Of a DNA stretch of 64,000 nt, positions 16,892 to 25,143 are shown piece by piece. The stretch's first letter is position 1. Every line of letters begins with the position of its first letter. The DNA is taken from positions 124,001 through 188,000 of the forward strand of contig DATKKF010000004.1 in the NCBI GenBank assembly GCA_035543115.1, written 5' to 3'. A program made the translations under genes and the position numbers. The stretch is from RPRB01 sp035543115 (GTDB lineage Bacteria; Myxococcota; Myxococcia; Myxococcales; Myxococcaceae). The notes beneath the pieces are model-generated. The model had not been told where the DNA came from, did not search any database, and was given only the letters and a program-made list of their open reading frames with translations.

Positions 16892-17167
16892 TCAGCGGAA
16901 GCCGGCCGGGCACTCCCGGCGGACCAGCGACCTGGCCTGCTCCTGGGTCGCGGGCTTGAAGCCGCGGCGCTGGTGGCCTTCGAGCTCCTCCTGCGGGAAC
17001 TTCACCACCATCCCCGAGGGGTCGACGGCGAAGTACATGGCGTCGTACTTCGTCTTGGAACACGGCTCGGCGCCCTGGGTCTGCCCCGAGGCTTCGGAGC
17101 AGCCGGACAGTGCCACCGCTGCCAGCGCGGCAAGAAGAACGAACAGACGACCGGGTCGGGACCTCAT
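16892..17167 (-). CDS. Small hypothetical lipoprotein
   Basis: The 91-residue frame begins MRSRPGRLFVLLAALAAVAL and continues SGC, a clean lipobox with cleavage before Cys. The mature domain is about 65 residues with two Cys (EPCSK and RRECPAGFR). It includes a hydrophobic-polar strand MYFAVDPSGMVVKFPQEEL. No family is recognised. It is transcribed divergently from the amidohydrolase gene that starts at 17336. The much longer upstream extension of this frame is an antisense shadow. Confidence 0.65.
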   Translation of the reverse strand: MRSRPGRLFVLLAALAAVALSGCSEASGQTQGAEPCSKTKYDAMYFAVDPSGMVVKFPQEELEGHQRRGFKPATQEQARSLVRRECPAGFR

Positions 17168-17335
17168 GATCGCCGGCAAGCGTACGGGGCCTCGCGCCTG
17201 TGCGTGCAACGGAGGGCCATGTCCTCCGCGGTCGTGGCGGCGCGCAGGTCTGCCCGGGGGGTCGAGAAAGCACCACGCCCTTCCACAGGCGTCGGATACA
17301 ACGGACCGCTCCCTCGCTGGAGGTCCCCCCCGACG

Positions 17336-18598
17336 ATGAAGCGCCACACCCACCGCCGTCCCGTCCTGCTGCTCCTGGCCCTGAGCCTCGCCGCCCGCGC
17401 CGAGCCGGTGCTGATCCGCGCCGGGCGGCTGGTCGACCCCGCCACCGGCACCGCGACGACGGGCCAGCAGATCCTGATCGAGGGAGGGATCATCCGCGCG
17501 GTGGGTGCGAGCGTAGCTGCTCCGCCGGGGGCGCAGGTGGTGGACCTCTCGGACCGGGCGGTGCTGCCCGGCCTCATGGACGCCCACACCCATCTGTGCC
17601 TGAGCACGGTGACCCAGGGCGGGAGGGGGCTGAACGAGCTGCTGCAGCGGCTGCTGGCCTCGACGGTGCTCGAGACCAACGCCCGGCGCGCGCTCATCGG
17701 CGCGATGAACGCCCGCGACATGCTCCAGTCCGGCTTCACCACCGTGCGTGACGTGGGCAACGCCGGCAACTACGCGGACACCGAGCTGCGCAGGGCGATC
17801 GAGGAGGGGATGATCCCCGGCCCGACCATCATCAACGCCGGGCGGATCATCACTCCGCTCGGAGGCCAGTTCCACGGCCTGCAGCCGGAGCGCCCCGACC
17901 TGGGCGAGCCCGAGTACCTCTACGCCGACACGCCCGACCAGATGCGCGAGGCAGTGCGCAAGAACACGCTGTTCGGGGCGAAGGTCATCAAGATCGTCGT
18001 CGACGACCAGCCATACCTCTACTCGGTCGAGGACGTGAAGGTGCTGATCGCCGAGGCGGCCCGCGCGGGACTCAAGGTGGCCGCCCACGCCGCGACCGAG
18101 GCGGGGGTGCGGAACGCGGCCGAGGCCGGGGTGGCGTCCATCGAGCACGCCTACACCGCGTCCACCGAGGCGCTGCAGCTGATGAAGAAGAAGAACGTCT
18201 ACCTGGTGGGCACGGACTTCACGCGGTCGGCGGCCGAGGCAATGGGAATGGCCGACTACCACCAGAAGGTGGTCGAGCGGCTGAAGCGCGCGCGGGCCGT
18301 GGGAGTACCCATCGCCTTCGGGACGGACATCGTCTTCCCCGCCCCGGGCGAGACCCGCGGGACGCTGTCCATCGCCGGCATCGAGAGCTTCCAGGAGGCG
18401 GGCTTCGCCCCCGCGGAGATCCTCCGCACCATGACCACCAGCGCGGCGAAGCTGCTGGGCGTGGACGGACAGCGCGGGGCGATCCGGGCCGGGATGGCCG
18501 CCGACCTGGTGGCGGTGCCCGGAGACCCGCTGGCGGACGCCAGCGTGCTGCGGCGAGTGTCCTTCGTCATGAAGGACGGGAAGATCGTCAAGCGCTGA
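17336..18598 (+). CDS. Secreted amidohydrolase (imidazolonepropionase-like metal-dependent hydrolase)
   Basis: The 420-residue protein has a signal peptide (HRRPVLLLLALSLAARA) and a complete amidohydrolase metal site. The residues visible are DAHTHLC, the candidate carboxylated Lys in VIKIVVDD, KVAAHAATEAG, VASIEHAYTAS and the catalytic Asp in FGTDIVFP. It belongs to the large group that includes Xaa-Pro and Xaa-Arg dipeptidases, and the exact substrate cannot be deduced. The Ala-Arg-Ala end of the leader predicts export. A GGAGG lies 12 bases before the ATG. A strong GC hairpin follows the stop. Confidence 0.9.
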   Translation: MKRHTHRRPVLLLLALSLAARAEPVLIRAGRLVDPATGTATTGQQILIEGGIIRAVGASVAAPPGAQVVDLSDRAVLPGLMDAHTHLCLSTVTQGGRGLNELLQRLLASTVLETNARRALIGAMNARDMLQSGFTTVRDVGNAGNYADTELRRAIEEGMIPGPTIINAGRIITPLGGQFHGLQPERPDLGEPEYLYADTPDQMREAVRKNTLFGAKVIKIVVDDQPYLYSVEDVKVLIAEAARAGLKVAAHAATEAGVRNAAEAGVASIEHAYTASTEALQLMKKKNVYLVGTDFTRSAAEAMGMADYHQKVVERLKRARAVGVPIAFGTDIVFPAPGETRGTLSIAGIESFQEAGFAPAEILRTMTTSAAKLLGVDGQRGAIRAGMAADLVAVPGDPLADASVLRRVSFVMKDGKIVKR

Positions 18599-18608
18599 GG
18601 CTGGCCCT

Positions 18609-18648
18609 GCCCCCCCCCGGGAGCGGGGTCCAGCGTCCCGGGGGGGGC
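18609..18648 (+). terminator. Strong GC hairpin after amidohydrolase gene (terminator-like, no U tract)
   Basis: Eleven bases after the stop a run of nine C plus GGGA faces TCCC plus eight G across a 13-base loop, giving a stem of 12 G-C/A-T pairs. No T-run follows, so it is not a classical intrinsic terminator. It could still cause termination or protect the 3' end. Confidence 0.45.
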
Positions 18649-18807
18649 CCGGCGTGCCCGGCTGGGCCTGGCTGCCCCGAGGCGAACACCCCCTGGCCGC
18701 AGCGCTGCATCCGCTGTGCAACAGCGACGCGGCGACCACAACCGCATACTCCCGCCCCTCCCGCCGTCCATTGCCGCCACGCATCGCCCGACGCTTGGAT
18801 CTCGGAC

Positions 18808-20607
18808 GTGCACCCGGTCGCCCTGCTCGCGCTCTGCCCTGCCCTCGCGCTGGGCCAGGTCACCGTGTCGGTGGACGCGGCTGCGGACGTGCACCCCATC
18901 TCTCCGCTGATCTACGGGATCAACTTCGCGCCCAATGGCGACGTGACGGCGGGCAACCTGGCGCTCATCCGGTGGGGGGGCAACACCACCACCCGGTACA
19001 ACTGGCAGATCGACACCGCCAACACCGGCGCGGACTACTACTTCGAGAACGTCCCGGGCTGCTGGAGCAGCGCGGGCGGGTACTGCAACCCGCAGCCCAG
19101 CGACCCGAAGACCAACAGCGGCGCCAACGCGTTCCTCGCCGCGGCCCGCAGCGCCGGCATCTCCGCCCTGTTCACCGTGCCGGTGATGGGCCACGTCGCC
19201 GCGTCGGCCAAGTACGCCCACCCCTTCGACTGCGGCTGCCCCAAGACGCTGGTCGCCTCACAGGACTCCTTCGACCCCTATGACACCAACTGCGGCAACG
19301 GGCTCTGGCAAGGAGCGCGGGTCCAGTGCGACGGGGCGGCGATCAGCTCCACGTTCGGTTCGAGCGACGCGCGCGCCTGGGCCGCCTACCTCGTCACCCG
19401 GTTCGGTGCCTCGAACGGAAAGCGCATCTACCAGCTCGACAACGAGCCTGCGCTCTGGAACAGCACCCACTACGACGTGCATCCGGCCGCCACGACGTAC
19501 GACGAGCTGTGGAGCAAGTCGCGCGACACCGCCCTGGCCCTGCTCGACGCCGACCCGACGGCGCAGATCAGCGGCCCCGCCGAGTGGGGCTGGCCGAACT
19601 ACTTCTGCTCGGCGGCTGACACCGCGGCCGGCGGCTGCTCGGCGATCTCGGCCGACCGGGCGGCGCACGGCGGGACCGAGCTCGTGGCCTGGTACCTCCA
19701 GCAGGCGAAGGTCCAGGAGACGTCGAGCGGGAAGCGCGTCCTCCACTGGCTCGACCTCCACTACTACCCCCAGGGCGGCTCGGCCCCGGAGAACCTCAGA
19801 TCGCTCTGGGACCCGACCTACGTCGACCCGTCGTGGATCGGCGGCGCCGGCATCTCGGGCGGCATCGTCCGACTCCTCCCGCGCATGCGGGACTGGGTGG
19901 CCCAGAACTACCCGGGAACGCGCATCTCGGTGAGCGAGTACGCCTGGTTCTCGGACCTGAACGGACCGATGGGCCCGGTGGTGTACGCGGAGCTGCTGGG
20001 CATCTTCGGCCGGGAGCGGCTGGACGCGGCGACCGCCTGGGGCGGGCCCGGCGCCGCGGACACCGCGTTCGCCGCGTTCCGGCTGTTCCGGAACTACGAC
20101 GGCGCAGGAAGCACGTTCGGGGACACCGGCGTCCGCGCCACCGTCACTTCGGGCACCGGCGCGGCGGCGTTCGCGGCCACGGCGCCGGGGAAGGTGACCG
20201 TCGTCCTCACCAACGAGCAGTCCGCGTCCCAGACGGTCTCGGTCCAGCTGGCTGGCGCGACTCCGTCGGGCGCCGCGCAGTGGTGGCGGACCAGCTCCAA
20301 CGCCACCCTCACTCGCCAGCCGGACGTCACGCTCGGCGGCGCCACCGCGTCCGTCTCCCTCCCCGCCCGGAGCATCGGGATGCTGGTGATCCCGGTGGCC
20401 GGCGCCGCGGCCGACGGCGGGACCGACGGGGGACCGGTTCCTGCGCCCGATGGGGGCAGCGGCGCGCCCGACGCCGGCCAGGGTCCGGCGTCCGGAGGCG
20501 ACGGTCCGTCGAACATCGAGGGAAGCTGCAGCACGGCCGGTGGCGCCCCGCTCGCGCTCCTCGCGCTGGTGATGACGACCCTGGCGTTCACCCGTCGGCG
20601 CTCCTGA
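18808..20607 (+). CDS. Glycoside hydrolase family 44 beta-glucanase with MYXO-CTERM-like anchor
   Basis: The 599-residue protein starts at a GTG with a short signal peptide (HPVALLALCPALALG). The GH44 domain covers about residues 20-510. The acid/base Glu is in YQLDNEPALWNSTH, the nucleophile Glu is in ISVSEYAWF, and supporting motifs are GPAEWGWPNY and WLDLHYYPQGG. GH44 enzymes are endoglucanases or xyloglucanases. A beta-sandwich segment follows, then an Ala/Gly/Asp/Pro linker. The tail is GSCSTAGGAPLALLALVM followed by TRRRS: a Cys, a hydrophobic helix and Arg residues, as in MYXO-CTERM sorting tails. The enzyme is therefore probably displayed on the cell surface. Confidence 0.92.
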   Translation: MHPVALLALCPALALGQVTVSVDAAADVHPISPLIYGINFAPNGDVTAGNLALIRWGGNTTTRYNWQIDTANTGADYYFENVPGCWSSAGGYCNPQPSDPKTNSGANAFLAAARSAGISALFTVPVMGHVAASAKYAHPFDCGCPKTLVASQDSFDPYDTNCGNGLWQGARVQCDGAAISSTFGSSDARAWAAYLVTRFGASNGKRIYQLDNEPALWNSTHYDVHPAATTYDELWSKSRDTALALLDADPTAQISGPAEWGWPNYFCSAADTAAGGCSAISADRAAHGGTELVAWYLQQAKVQETSSGKRVLHWLDLHYYPQGGSAPENLRSLWDPTYVDPSWIGGAGISGGIVRLLPRMRDWVAQNYPGTRISVSEYAWFSDLNGPMGPVVYAELLGIFGRERLDAATAWGGPGAADTAFAAFRLFRNYDGAGSTFGDTGVRATVTSGTGAAAFAATAPGKVTVVLTNEQSASQTVSVQLAGATPSGAAQWWRTSSNATLTRQPDVTLGGATASVSLPARSIGMLVIPVAGAAADGGTDGGPVPAPDGGSGAPDAGQGPASGGDGPSNIEGSCSTAGGAPLALLALVMTTLAFTRRRS

Positions 20608-20809
20608 GCCTGCGGGCACACCGACGGTCGGGCGGCGAGCAGCCCGAGCGTGGCGAGCGGCGTGGCGTCTGCAGCCAGCAGCGCGGCGCGATCGACCAGT
20701 CCAGCGAACGGTCCGGAGGATGCAGCGGCGCTCCGCCGCGCGTCCGCGGACGCGGCGTACAACGGCGCATCCCCGCCGTCGCGGCCCACACTGGCCGCGG
20801 GAGAGCCCG

Positions 20810-22246
20810 ATGCGACGTCTGCTTCCCCCGCTGCTGCTCCTGCCGGCACTGGCCCTCGCGGCCGATCCGGCCACCCTCCCCATCACCACCTCCTCGCCGG
20901 AGGCGCGCAGGCTGTACCTCGAGGGACGTGACCTCGGGGAGCGTCTCAAGGGCACCGAGGCCCACCTCCGCACCGACCAGGCGGTGAAGAAGGACCCCCA
21001 GTTCGCGCTGGGGTGGCTGCAGTGGGCGCAGACCGCCGGAACGGCCAAGGAGTTCTTCGCCGGGCTGGAGAAGGCCCTGGCCAGCGCCGGCCACGCCACC
21101 GAGGCCGAGCAGAAGTTCATCCGCGCCGCCGAGGCGGGCGCCAAGTCGCGTCCGGAGCACCAGGATGCGCTGCTCGCCGAGCTGGCGAAGCAGTTCCCCT
21201 CGGACGCGCGAATCCACAACCAGATCGGCATCGTCGCCTTCGGCCGACAGGACTGGGACGCGGCGATCCAGGAGCTCTCCCGCGCCGTGGAGCTCGAGCC
21301 GAAGTTCACCCTCCCCTACAACCAGCTCGGCTACGCCTACCGCTTCCAGGGGAAGCTCGCCGAGGCGGAGAAGACGTTCCAGAAGTACGCCGAGCTGCTC
21401 CCGGACGATCCCAACCCGCTCGACTCCTACGCCGAGCTCCTGATGCGGATGGGCCGGTTCGACGAATCCATCGGCCGCTACCGGAAGGCGCTGCAGGTGG
21501 ACCCGCTGTTCCTCAGCGCCTACGTGGGCATCGCCAACGACCAGATCTTCCTCGGCAAGGGCGACGAGGCGCGGGCCACGCTGAAGCAGATGCTCGCCAA
21601 GGCGCGGACCGACGGCGAGAAGCGTCAGGGGTGGTTCTGGACCGCCGAGACGTACATGCACGAGGAGCAGTGGGCCGACGCCATCCGGAGCCTCGAGGAG
21701 GAGAAGAAGGTCGCCGACGCCGCCGGCGACGTGGTCTCCGCGTCCCAGGACGTGAACTTCATCGGAAATCTGTCACTCCGCGCGGGGAAGCCCACCGAGG
21801 CGGCCCAGAGGTTCGAGGAGAGCGTGAAGCTGGTGGATCGCTCCAAGGCGTCGGACGCGGTGAAGGACGCCGCGCACCGCAACCACCTCTTCGACATGGC
21901 CCGGGTGGCGCTGCTCAAGGGAGACCTACCCGGGGCCCGGGCGTCGGCGGCGAAGTACTCGGCAGCGGTGGAGGCCAAGAAGGTCCCCTTCGAGGTGCGG
22001 CAATCGCACGAGCTGGCGGGGATGATCGCCGTCCAGGCCAAGGACTGGGACGGCGCGCTGGCCGAGCTGGGCAAGGCCGGCGGACAGAACCCCCGCGTCT
22101 CCTACCTGACCGGCCTGGCCTGGCAGGGCAAGGGAGATGCCGGCAAGGCCGCGGAGGCCTTCCGCGAGGCGGCGGACTACAACCAGCTCAACGGCATCTA
22201 CGGATTCATCCGGCCGCAGGCGCGACGGCAGCTCGCGCGCAGCTGA
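20810..22246 (+). CDS. Secreted tetratricopeptide repeat protein
   Basis: The 478-residue protein has a signal peptide (MRRLLPPLLLLPALALAADP). At least six TPR units follow, for example NQIGIVAFGRQDWDAAI, NQLGYAYRFQGKLAEA, SYAELLMRMGRFDESIG and TGLAWQGKGDAGKAAEAF. No catalytic domain is present, so it is a periplasmic scaffold or a lipidless binding protein of unknown partner. The ATG at 20810 follows GGGAGAG. The frame upstream to 20720 is Arg-rich and unlikely to be translated. It faces the sulfurtransferase gene, with a shared hairpin between them. Confidence 0.82.
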   Translation: MRRLLPPLLLLPALALAADPATLPITTSSPEARRLYLEGRDLGERLKGTEAHLRTDQAVKKDPQFALGWLQWAQTAGTAKEFFAGLEKALASAGHATEAEQKFIRAAEAGAKSRPEHQDALLAELAKQFPSDARIHNQIGIVAFGRQDWDAAIQELSRAVELEPKFTLPYNQLGYAYRFQGKLAEAEKTFQKYAELLPDDPNPLDSYAELLMRMGRFDESIGRYRKALQVDPLFLSAYVGIANDQIFLGKGDEARATLKQMLAKARTDGEKRQGWFWTAETYMHEEQWADAIRSLEEEKKVADAAGDVVSASQDVNFIGNLSLRAGKPTEAAQRFEESVKLVDRSKASDAVKDAAHRNHLFDMARVALLKGDLPGARASAAKYSAAVEAKKVPFEVRQSHELAGMIAVQAKDWDGALAELGKAGGQNPRVSYLTGLAWQGKGDAGKAAEAFREAADYNQLNGIYGFIRPQARRQLARS

Positions 22247-22259
22247 GGCTCCGGGGCGA

Positions 22260-22290
22260 CCCCGGGTCGACTCGAATGGGCGACCCGGGG
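22260..22290. terminator. Bidirectional hairpin between convergent genes
   Basis: CCCCGGGTCG at 22260-22269 is followed after 11 bases by its exact complement CGACCCGGGG at 22281-22290, giving a perfect 10-bp stem. It lies between the TPR gene stop (22246) and the sulfurtransferase stop (22310). No T-run is present on either side. The placement suggests a shared transcription end. Confidence 0.55.
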
Positions 22291-22309
22291 CCTTCCGCCA
22301 GCAGCCAGC

Positions 22310-23158
22310 TCAGCCGCCCTTCTCGATGGGCGCGCCGATGAGGTTACCGTACTCGGTCCAGCTGCCGTCGTAGTTCTTCACGTCCTTGAAGCCAAGCAGG
22401 TACTTGAGGACGAACCAGGTGTGGCTGCTCCGCTCGCCGATGCGGCAGTAGGCGATGGTCGGCTTCTTCGGATCGAGCCGCTTCTGGTCCAGGTAGATGG
22501 CCCGGAGCTCGTCGGCGCTCTTGAAGGTGTTCTCGTTGGTGACCGCGGTGCTCCAGGGGATGCTGGTGGCGCCGGGGACGTGACCACCCCGCTGCGCGGT
22601 CTCGGTCATGCCTGGCGGGGCGATGACCTTCCCGGTGAACTCGTCGGGGCTTCGCACGTCGACCAGCGGTGCGCGCTTCTCGCTGGCGGCGAACACCTCG
22701 GAGACCTTGGCGCGCAGCGAGTTGTCGACCGAGGCCACCTTGTACTGGCTCAGCGGAAACTTCGGCACCTCGGTGGTGAGGGGCGCGCCCTCCTCGTTGA
22801 GCCACTTGGCCCGGCCGCCGTTGAGGAGCCGGACGTCCTTGTGCCCATAGATCTTGTAGAGCCAGAAGCCATAGGCGGCGAACCAGTTGCTCGCGTCGCC
22901 GTAGATGACCACGGTGTCGGAGTTCTTGATGCCGGCCTCCGAGTTGAGCTTCTCGAAATCTTCCTTGGAGATGATGTCGCGCTTCACCTGATCGTTGAGC
23001 TGGGTGGTCCAGTCCCAGCCCACCGCCCCGGGGACGTGGCCCGCGGCGTAGAGCTTCGGGTCCACGTCCACCTCGACGATGCGGACGTTGGGGGTCTTGA
23101 GGTTCTGCCTCAGCCAGTCGGTGGTGACGAGGACCTCGGGGTGTGCGTAGTCGGCCAT
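22310..23158 (-). CDS. Thiosulfate/mercaptopyruvate sulfurtransferase (two rhodanese domains)
   Basis: The 282-residue protein has an inactive N-terminal rhodanese domain (AGHVPGAVGWDW). A catalytic C-terminal one follows, with VDVRSPDEF, GHVPGATSIPW and the active-site loop YCRIGERSSHTWF. The CRxGxR loop is typical of thiosulfate-type enzymes. It transfers sulfane sulfur to an acceptor such as cyanide or thiols. The ATG at 23158 has an AAGGAG SD sequence 8 bases upstream. It is downstream of the cysteine synthase and of a 25-residue Cys-rich open frame in the same direction, so its expression is likely tied to sulfur status. Confidence 0.93.
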   Translation of the reverse strand: MADYAHPEVLVTTDWLRQNLKTPNVRIVEVDVDPKLYAAGHVPGAVGWDWTTQLNDQVKRDIISKEDFEKLNSEAGIKNSDTVVIYGDASNWFAAYGFWLYKIYGHKDVRLLNGGRAKWLNEEGAPLTTEVPKFPLSQYKVASVDNSLRAKVSEVFAASEKRAPLVDVRSPDEFTGKVIAPPGMTETAQRGGHVPGATSIPWSTAVTNENTFKSADELRAIYLDQKRLDPKKPTIAYCRIGERSSHTWFVLKYLLGFKDVKNYDGSWTEYGNLIGAPIEKGG

Positions 23159-23196
23159 GGCGGTGCTCCTTCTTTCTTTCGTGAGATGGGTGGGTG

Positions 23197-23274
23197 TCAG
23201 CTCCGGCCGTGGCCGCAACAGCAGATCGCCGCCCCGGACACGGGTGCAGATCCGGATTGCGGTCGGCCGGTCAT
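23197..23274 (-). CDS. 25-residue poly-Cys open frame, candidate leader peptide or metal-binding microprotein
   Basis: Between the cysteine synthase stop (23289) and the sulfurtransferase start (23158) a frame begins ATG at 23274. An AAGGAG SD sequence lies at 23283-23288, directly after the upstream stop. The product is MTGRPQSGSAPVSGAAI followed by CCCGHGRS and a stop. The three consecutive Cys codons (TGC TGT TGC) fill 23215-23223. The gap to the sulfurtransferase start codon is 38 bases. Short poly-Cys reading frames upstream of sulfur genes act as cysteine-responsive attenuators in mycobacteria; an analogous role here is inference. A small thiol or metal-binding peptide is the alternative. 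Confidence 0.55.
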   Translation of the reverse strand: MTGRPQSGSAPVSGAAICCCGHGRS

Positions 23275-23288
23275 CGTGGAGATCTCCT

Positions 23289-24254
23289 TCACGGCTCGGC
23301 TTTCAGGCCCGGCACGTGCTTGAGCATGTTCGATGCGTACTTGAAGACGTCGTCGCAGAAGATCATCACCCCACAGGGGACGGGGCCCTTCAGGGCGGTC
23401 CGCCGGGCGCCCTCGAAGATGAGCCCGGAGCTGGGGCCGGCGCGCAGGCCCTCGTGGCGGGCCAGCTCGGCGGCCACGGTGTAGGCGAGCTCGAAGTCGA
23501 TCTCCAGGGTCTCGTCGACCAGCTTCGGGTCGTAGAGCTGCGAGACGTCGAGCTCGGAGACGTTGCGGATGCCGGGCACGTCATGGCCAGGGCTGGGCTG
23601 CACGGCGACCACCTTCACCGCCGGGTTCTTCGACTTGAGGAACTTGCTGAGGCCCATCACGGTGCCGCAGGTGCCGAGCGAGGTGAACACGTGGGTCACC
23701 TTGCCCTCCGTCTGCCGCCAGATCTCCGGGCCGGTGGTGCGGACGTGCGCCTCGACGTTCTGCTGGTTGGCGTACTGGTTGGGCATCACGTAGCGGTCGG
23801 CCGAGGCCTTGGCGTGCGTCTTGGCCAGCCCAATGGTGCCGTCCTCGCTCCCGGGCAGGGGGCAGAGCGCGTCGGGCACGACCTCGACCTTCGCCCCGAA
23901 GACCTGCAGGAGGACCTTCTTCTCCTCGGGGATCTTGGAGGGCACCACCGCCAGCATGCGGTAGCCGCGGATCCCGGCGAGCGCGGTCAGGCTGAGACCG
24001 GTGTTCCCGCTGGTGGGCTCGACGATGCCTCGGCCTGGCTTGCCCGGTCCCAGCTCCCCGCGCCTCTCGAGGTCCCGGATCATCGACCAGGCGGCCCGGT
24101 CCTTCACCGAACCGAAGGGGTTCATCCATTCGAGCTTGGCCCAGAGCTGCGAGCCCGCGGGCACCAGGCGGTTGAGCCGGACGATCGGAGAGGGGTTCTC
24201 CTCGTCGGGGAGCATCTGGGTGATGTCGTCGTAGACGCGTGCGGAGTGATCCAT
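23289..24254 (-). CDS. PLP-dependent cysteine synthase family protein
   Basis: The 321-residue fold-type II PLP enzyme shows the Schiff-base Lys in NPFGSVKDRAA, the substrate loop VEPTSGNTGLSL, and the phosphate-binding SLGTCGTVMG. Near the end is AGPSSGLIFEGA. This set marks the O-acetylserine sulfhydrylase / cystathionine beta-synthase group. Substrate preference (O-acetylserine, O-phosphoserine or homocysteine) cannot be read by eye. It is the first gene of a leftward unit with the poly-Cys frame and the sulfurtransferase, consistent with cysteine metabolism. Confidence 0.9.
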   Translation of the reverse strand: MDHSARVYDDITQMLPDEENPSPIVRLNRLVPAGSQLWAKLEWMNPFGSVKDRAAWSMIRDLERRGELGPGKPGRGIVEPTSGNTGLSLTALAGIRGYRMLAVVPSKIPEEKKVLLQVFGAKVEVVPDALCPLPGSEDGTIGLAKTHAKASADRYVMPNQYANQQNVEAHVRTTGPEIWRQTEGKVTHVFTSLGTCGTVMGLSKFLKSKNPAVKVVAVQPSPGHDVPGIRNVSELDVSQLYDPKLVDETLEIDFELAYTVAAELARHEGLRAGPSSGLIFEGARRTALKGPVPCGVMIFCDDVFKYASNMLKHVPGLKAEP

Positions 24255-24458
24255 CGGGCAGGTCCTCTAACGGCGAGGGGGCGGGGGCGACAGCGCGGAG
24301 CCGAGAGCAGCACAGGGGGAACGCCCCCGGCCCGTCAGCAGCTCAACGACAACAACAGCGGAGCACCGCCACCCGGGGGGTGACCGGAGTGCTCCAGGCG
24401 CTGGCCGATGGACGCGGCACGAGGGCCGACCGTAACGCCCTCCTCCTGCCGGACGCCA

Positions 24459-24490
24459 GCGCCCCCGCGTCGTCCAGCGGGGGTGTTCTT
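24459..24490 (+). terminator. Hairpin with T-rich tail in intergenic region
   Basis: CCCCCGC at 24462-24468 pairs with GCGGGGG at 24477-24483 across an 8-base loop, extendable with two G-T pairs and one C-G pair. It is followed by a T-rich stretch starting TGTTCTTCT. It could end a short rightward transcript upstream of the gene at 24552 or act in that gene's leader. The rest of the roughly 300-base region 24255-24551 shows no gene. Confidence 0.35.
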
Positions 24491-24551
24491 CTCTGCTGCC
24501 TGCTTCTTGCAGAACCCCTCTGCGCCGAAGGGAGTGAGGCGAGGGATTTCG

Positions 24552-25130
24552 ATGGGTTCAAGACCGGATCGGGTGGGTCAAATCGGGTGGCTGCTGTTGC
24601 TGGCGACCCTGCTCCAGGGGACCACCGCGTGGGGACAGGGCACCGTGTGTCACCGCGTCTGGGTGGAAGTGCGGGACAACGATCCGATGGGCAACTCGGA
24701 GATGACCGCCCCGCCGCGGACGCGGTACCCGGGGAAGTTTTGCTTCATCGTCTACGATCGGCAGAGGGCGCGCTTCTCGCTCGAGCCCGACGAGCCGTCG
24801 GGCAAGCCGTTCGCCTCGCTGGTGCTGCGGAGGAGCAAGCACGACGCGGGTCCGAACCTCGTGAGCTACGGGCGCTCGTCCCCGGACTACAGCGAGGACC
24901 AGCTCCGCGGCCGGAACGACTTCCTCTACCTGCGCACCTACTCCAGCGGCGAGCGGCACTACGGCGCGACAGTGACCGACCTGACCGGGCGCATCACGCT
25001 CAGCTGGAGCGCCACGCTGAGCCCCCGGGGCGCGCGGCTGGACGAGGTGCCTTCGGCGAGGAACGCGCAGACCGCGACCGCGCAGGCGGCACCGGGCCCG
25101 TCGAGGCGCCAGGCTCCCGGGCCGCAGTAG
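24552..25130 (+). CDS. Hypothetical secreted protein
   Basis: No family is recognised. The 192-residue frame starts at an ATG after a GAGG element. It has a signal peptide (QIGWLLLLATLLQGTTAWG) and a roughly 130-residue middle domain with beta-strand character (HRVWVEVRDNDP, GKFCFIVYDRQRARFSLEP, DFLYLRTYSSGERHYG). The Ala/Pro/Gln tail is disordered. Two Cys (VCHR, FCFI) may form a disulfide. The next gene starts 13 bases after its stop, so the two are probably cotranscribed. Confidence 0.6.
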   Translation: MGSRPDRVGQIGWLLLLATLLQGTTAWGQGTVCHRVWVEVRDNDPMGNSEMTAPPRTRYPGKFCFIVYDRQRARFSLEPDEPSGKPFASLVLRRSKHDAGPNLVSYGRSSPDYSEDQLRGRNDFLYLRTYSSGERHYGATVTDLTGRITLSWSATLSPRGARLDEVPSARNAQTATAQAAPGPSRRQAPGPQ

Positions 25131-25143
25131 CGTTGCGGCGACG

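Noticed and set aside
15401..17335. Long upstream extension of the amidohydrolase frame
   Set aside because: The extension is Arg/Pro-rich and runs antisense to three supported genes; the signal peptide and core start at 17336.
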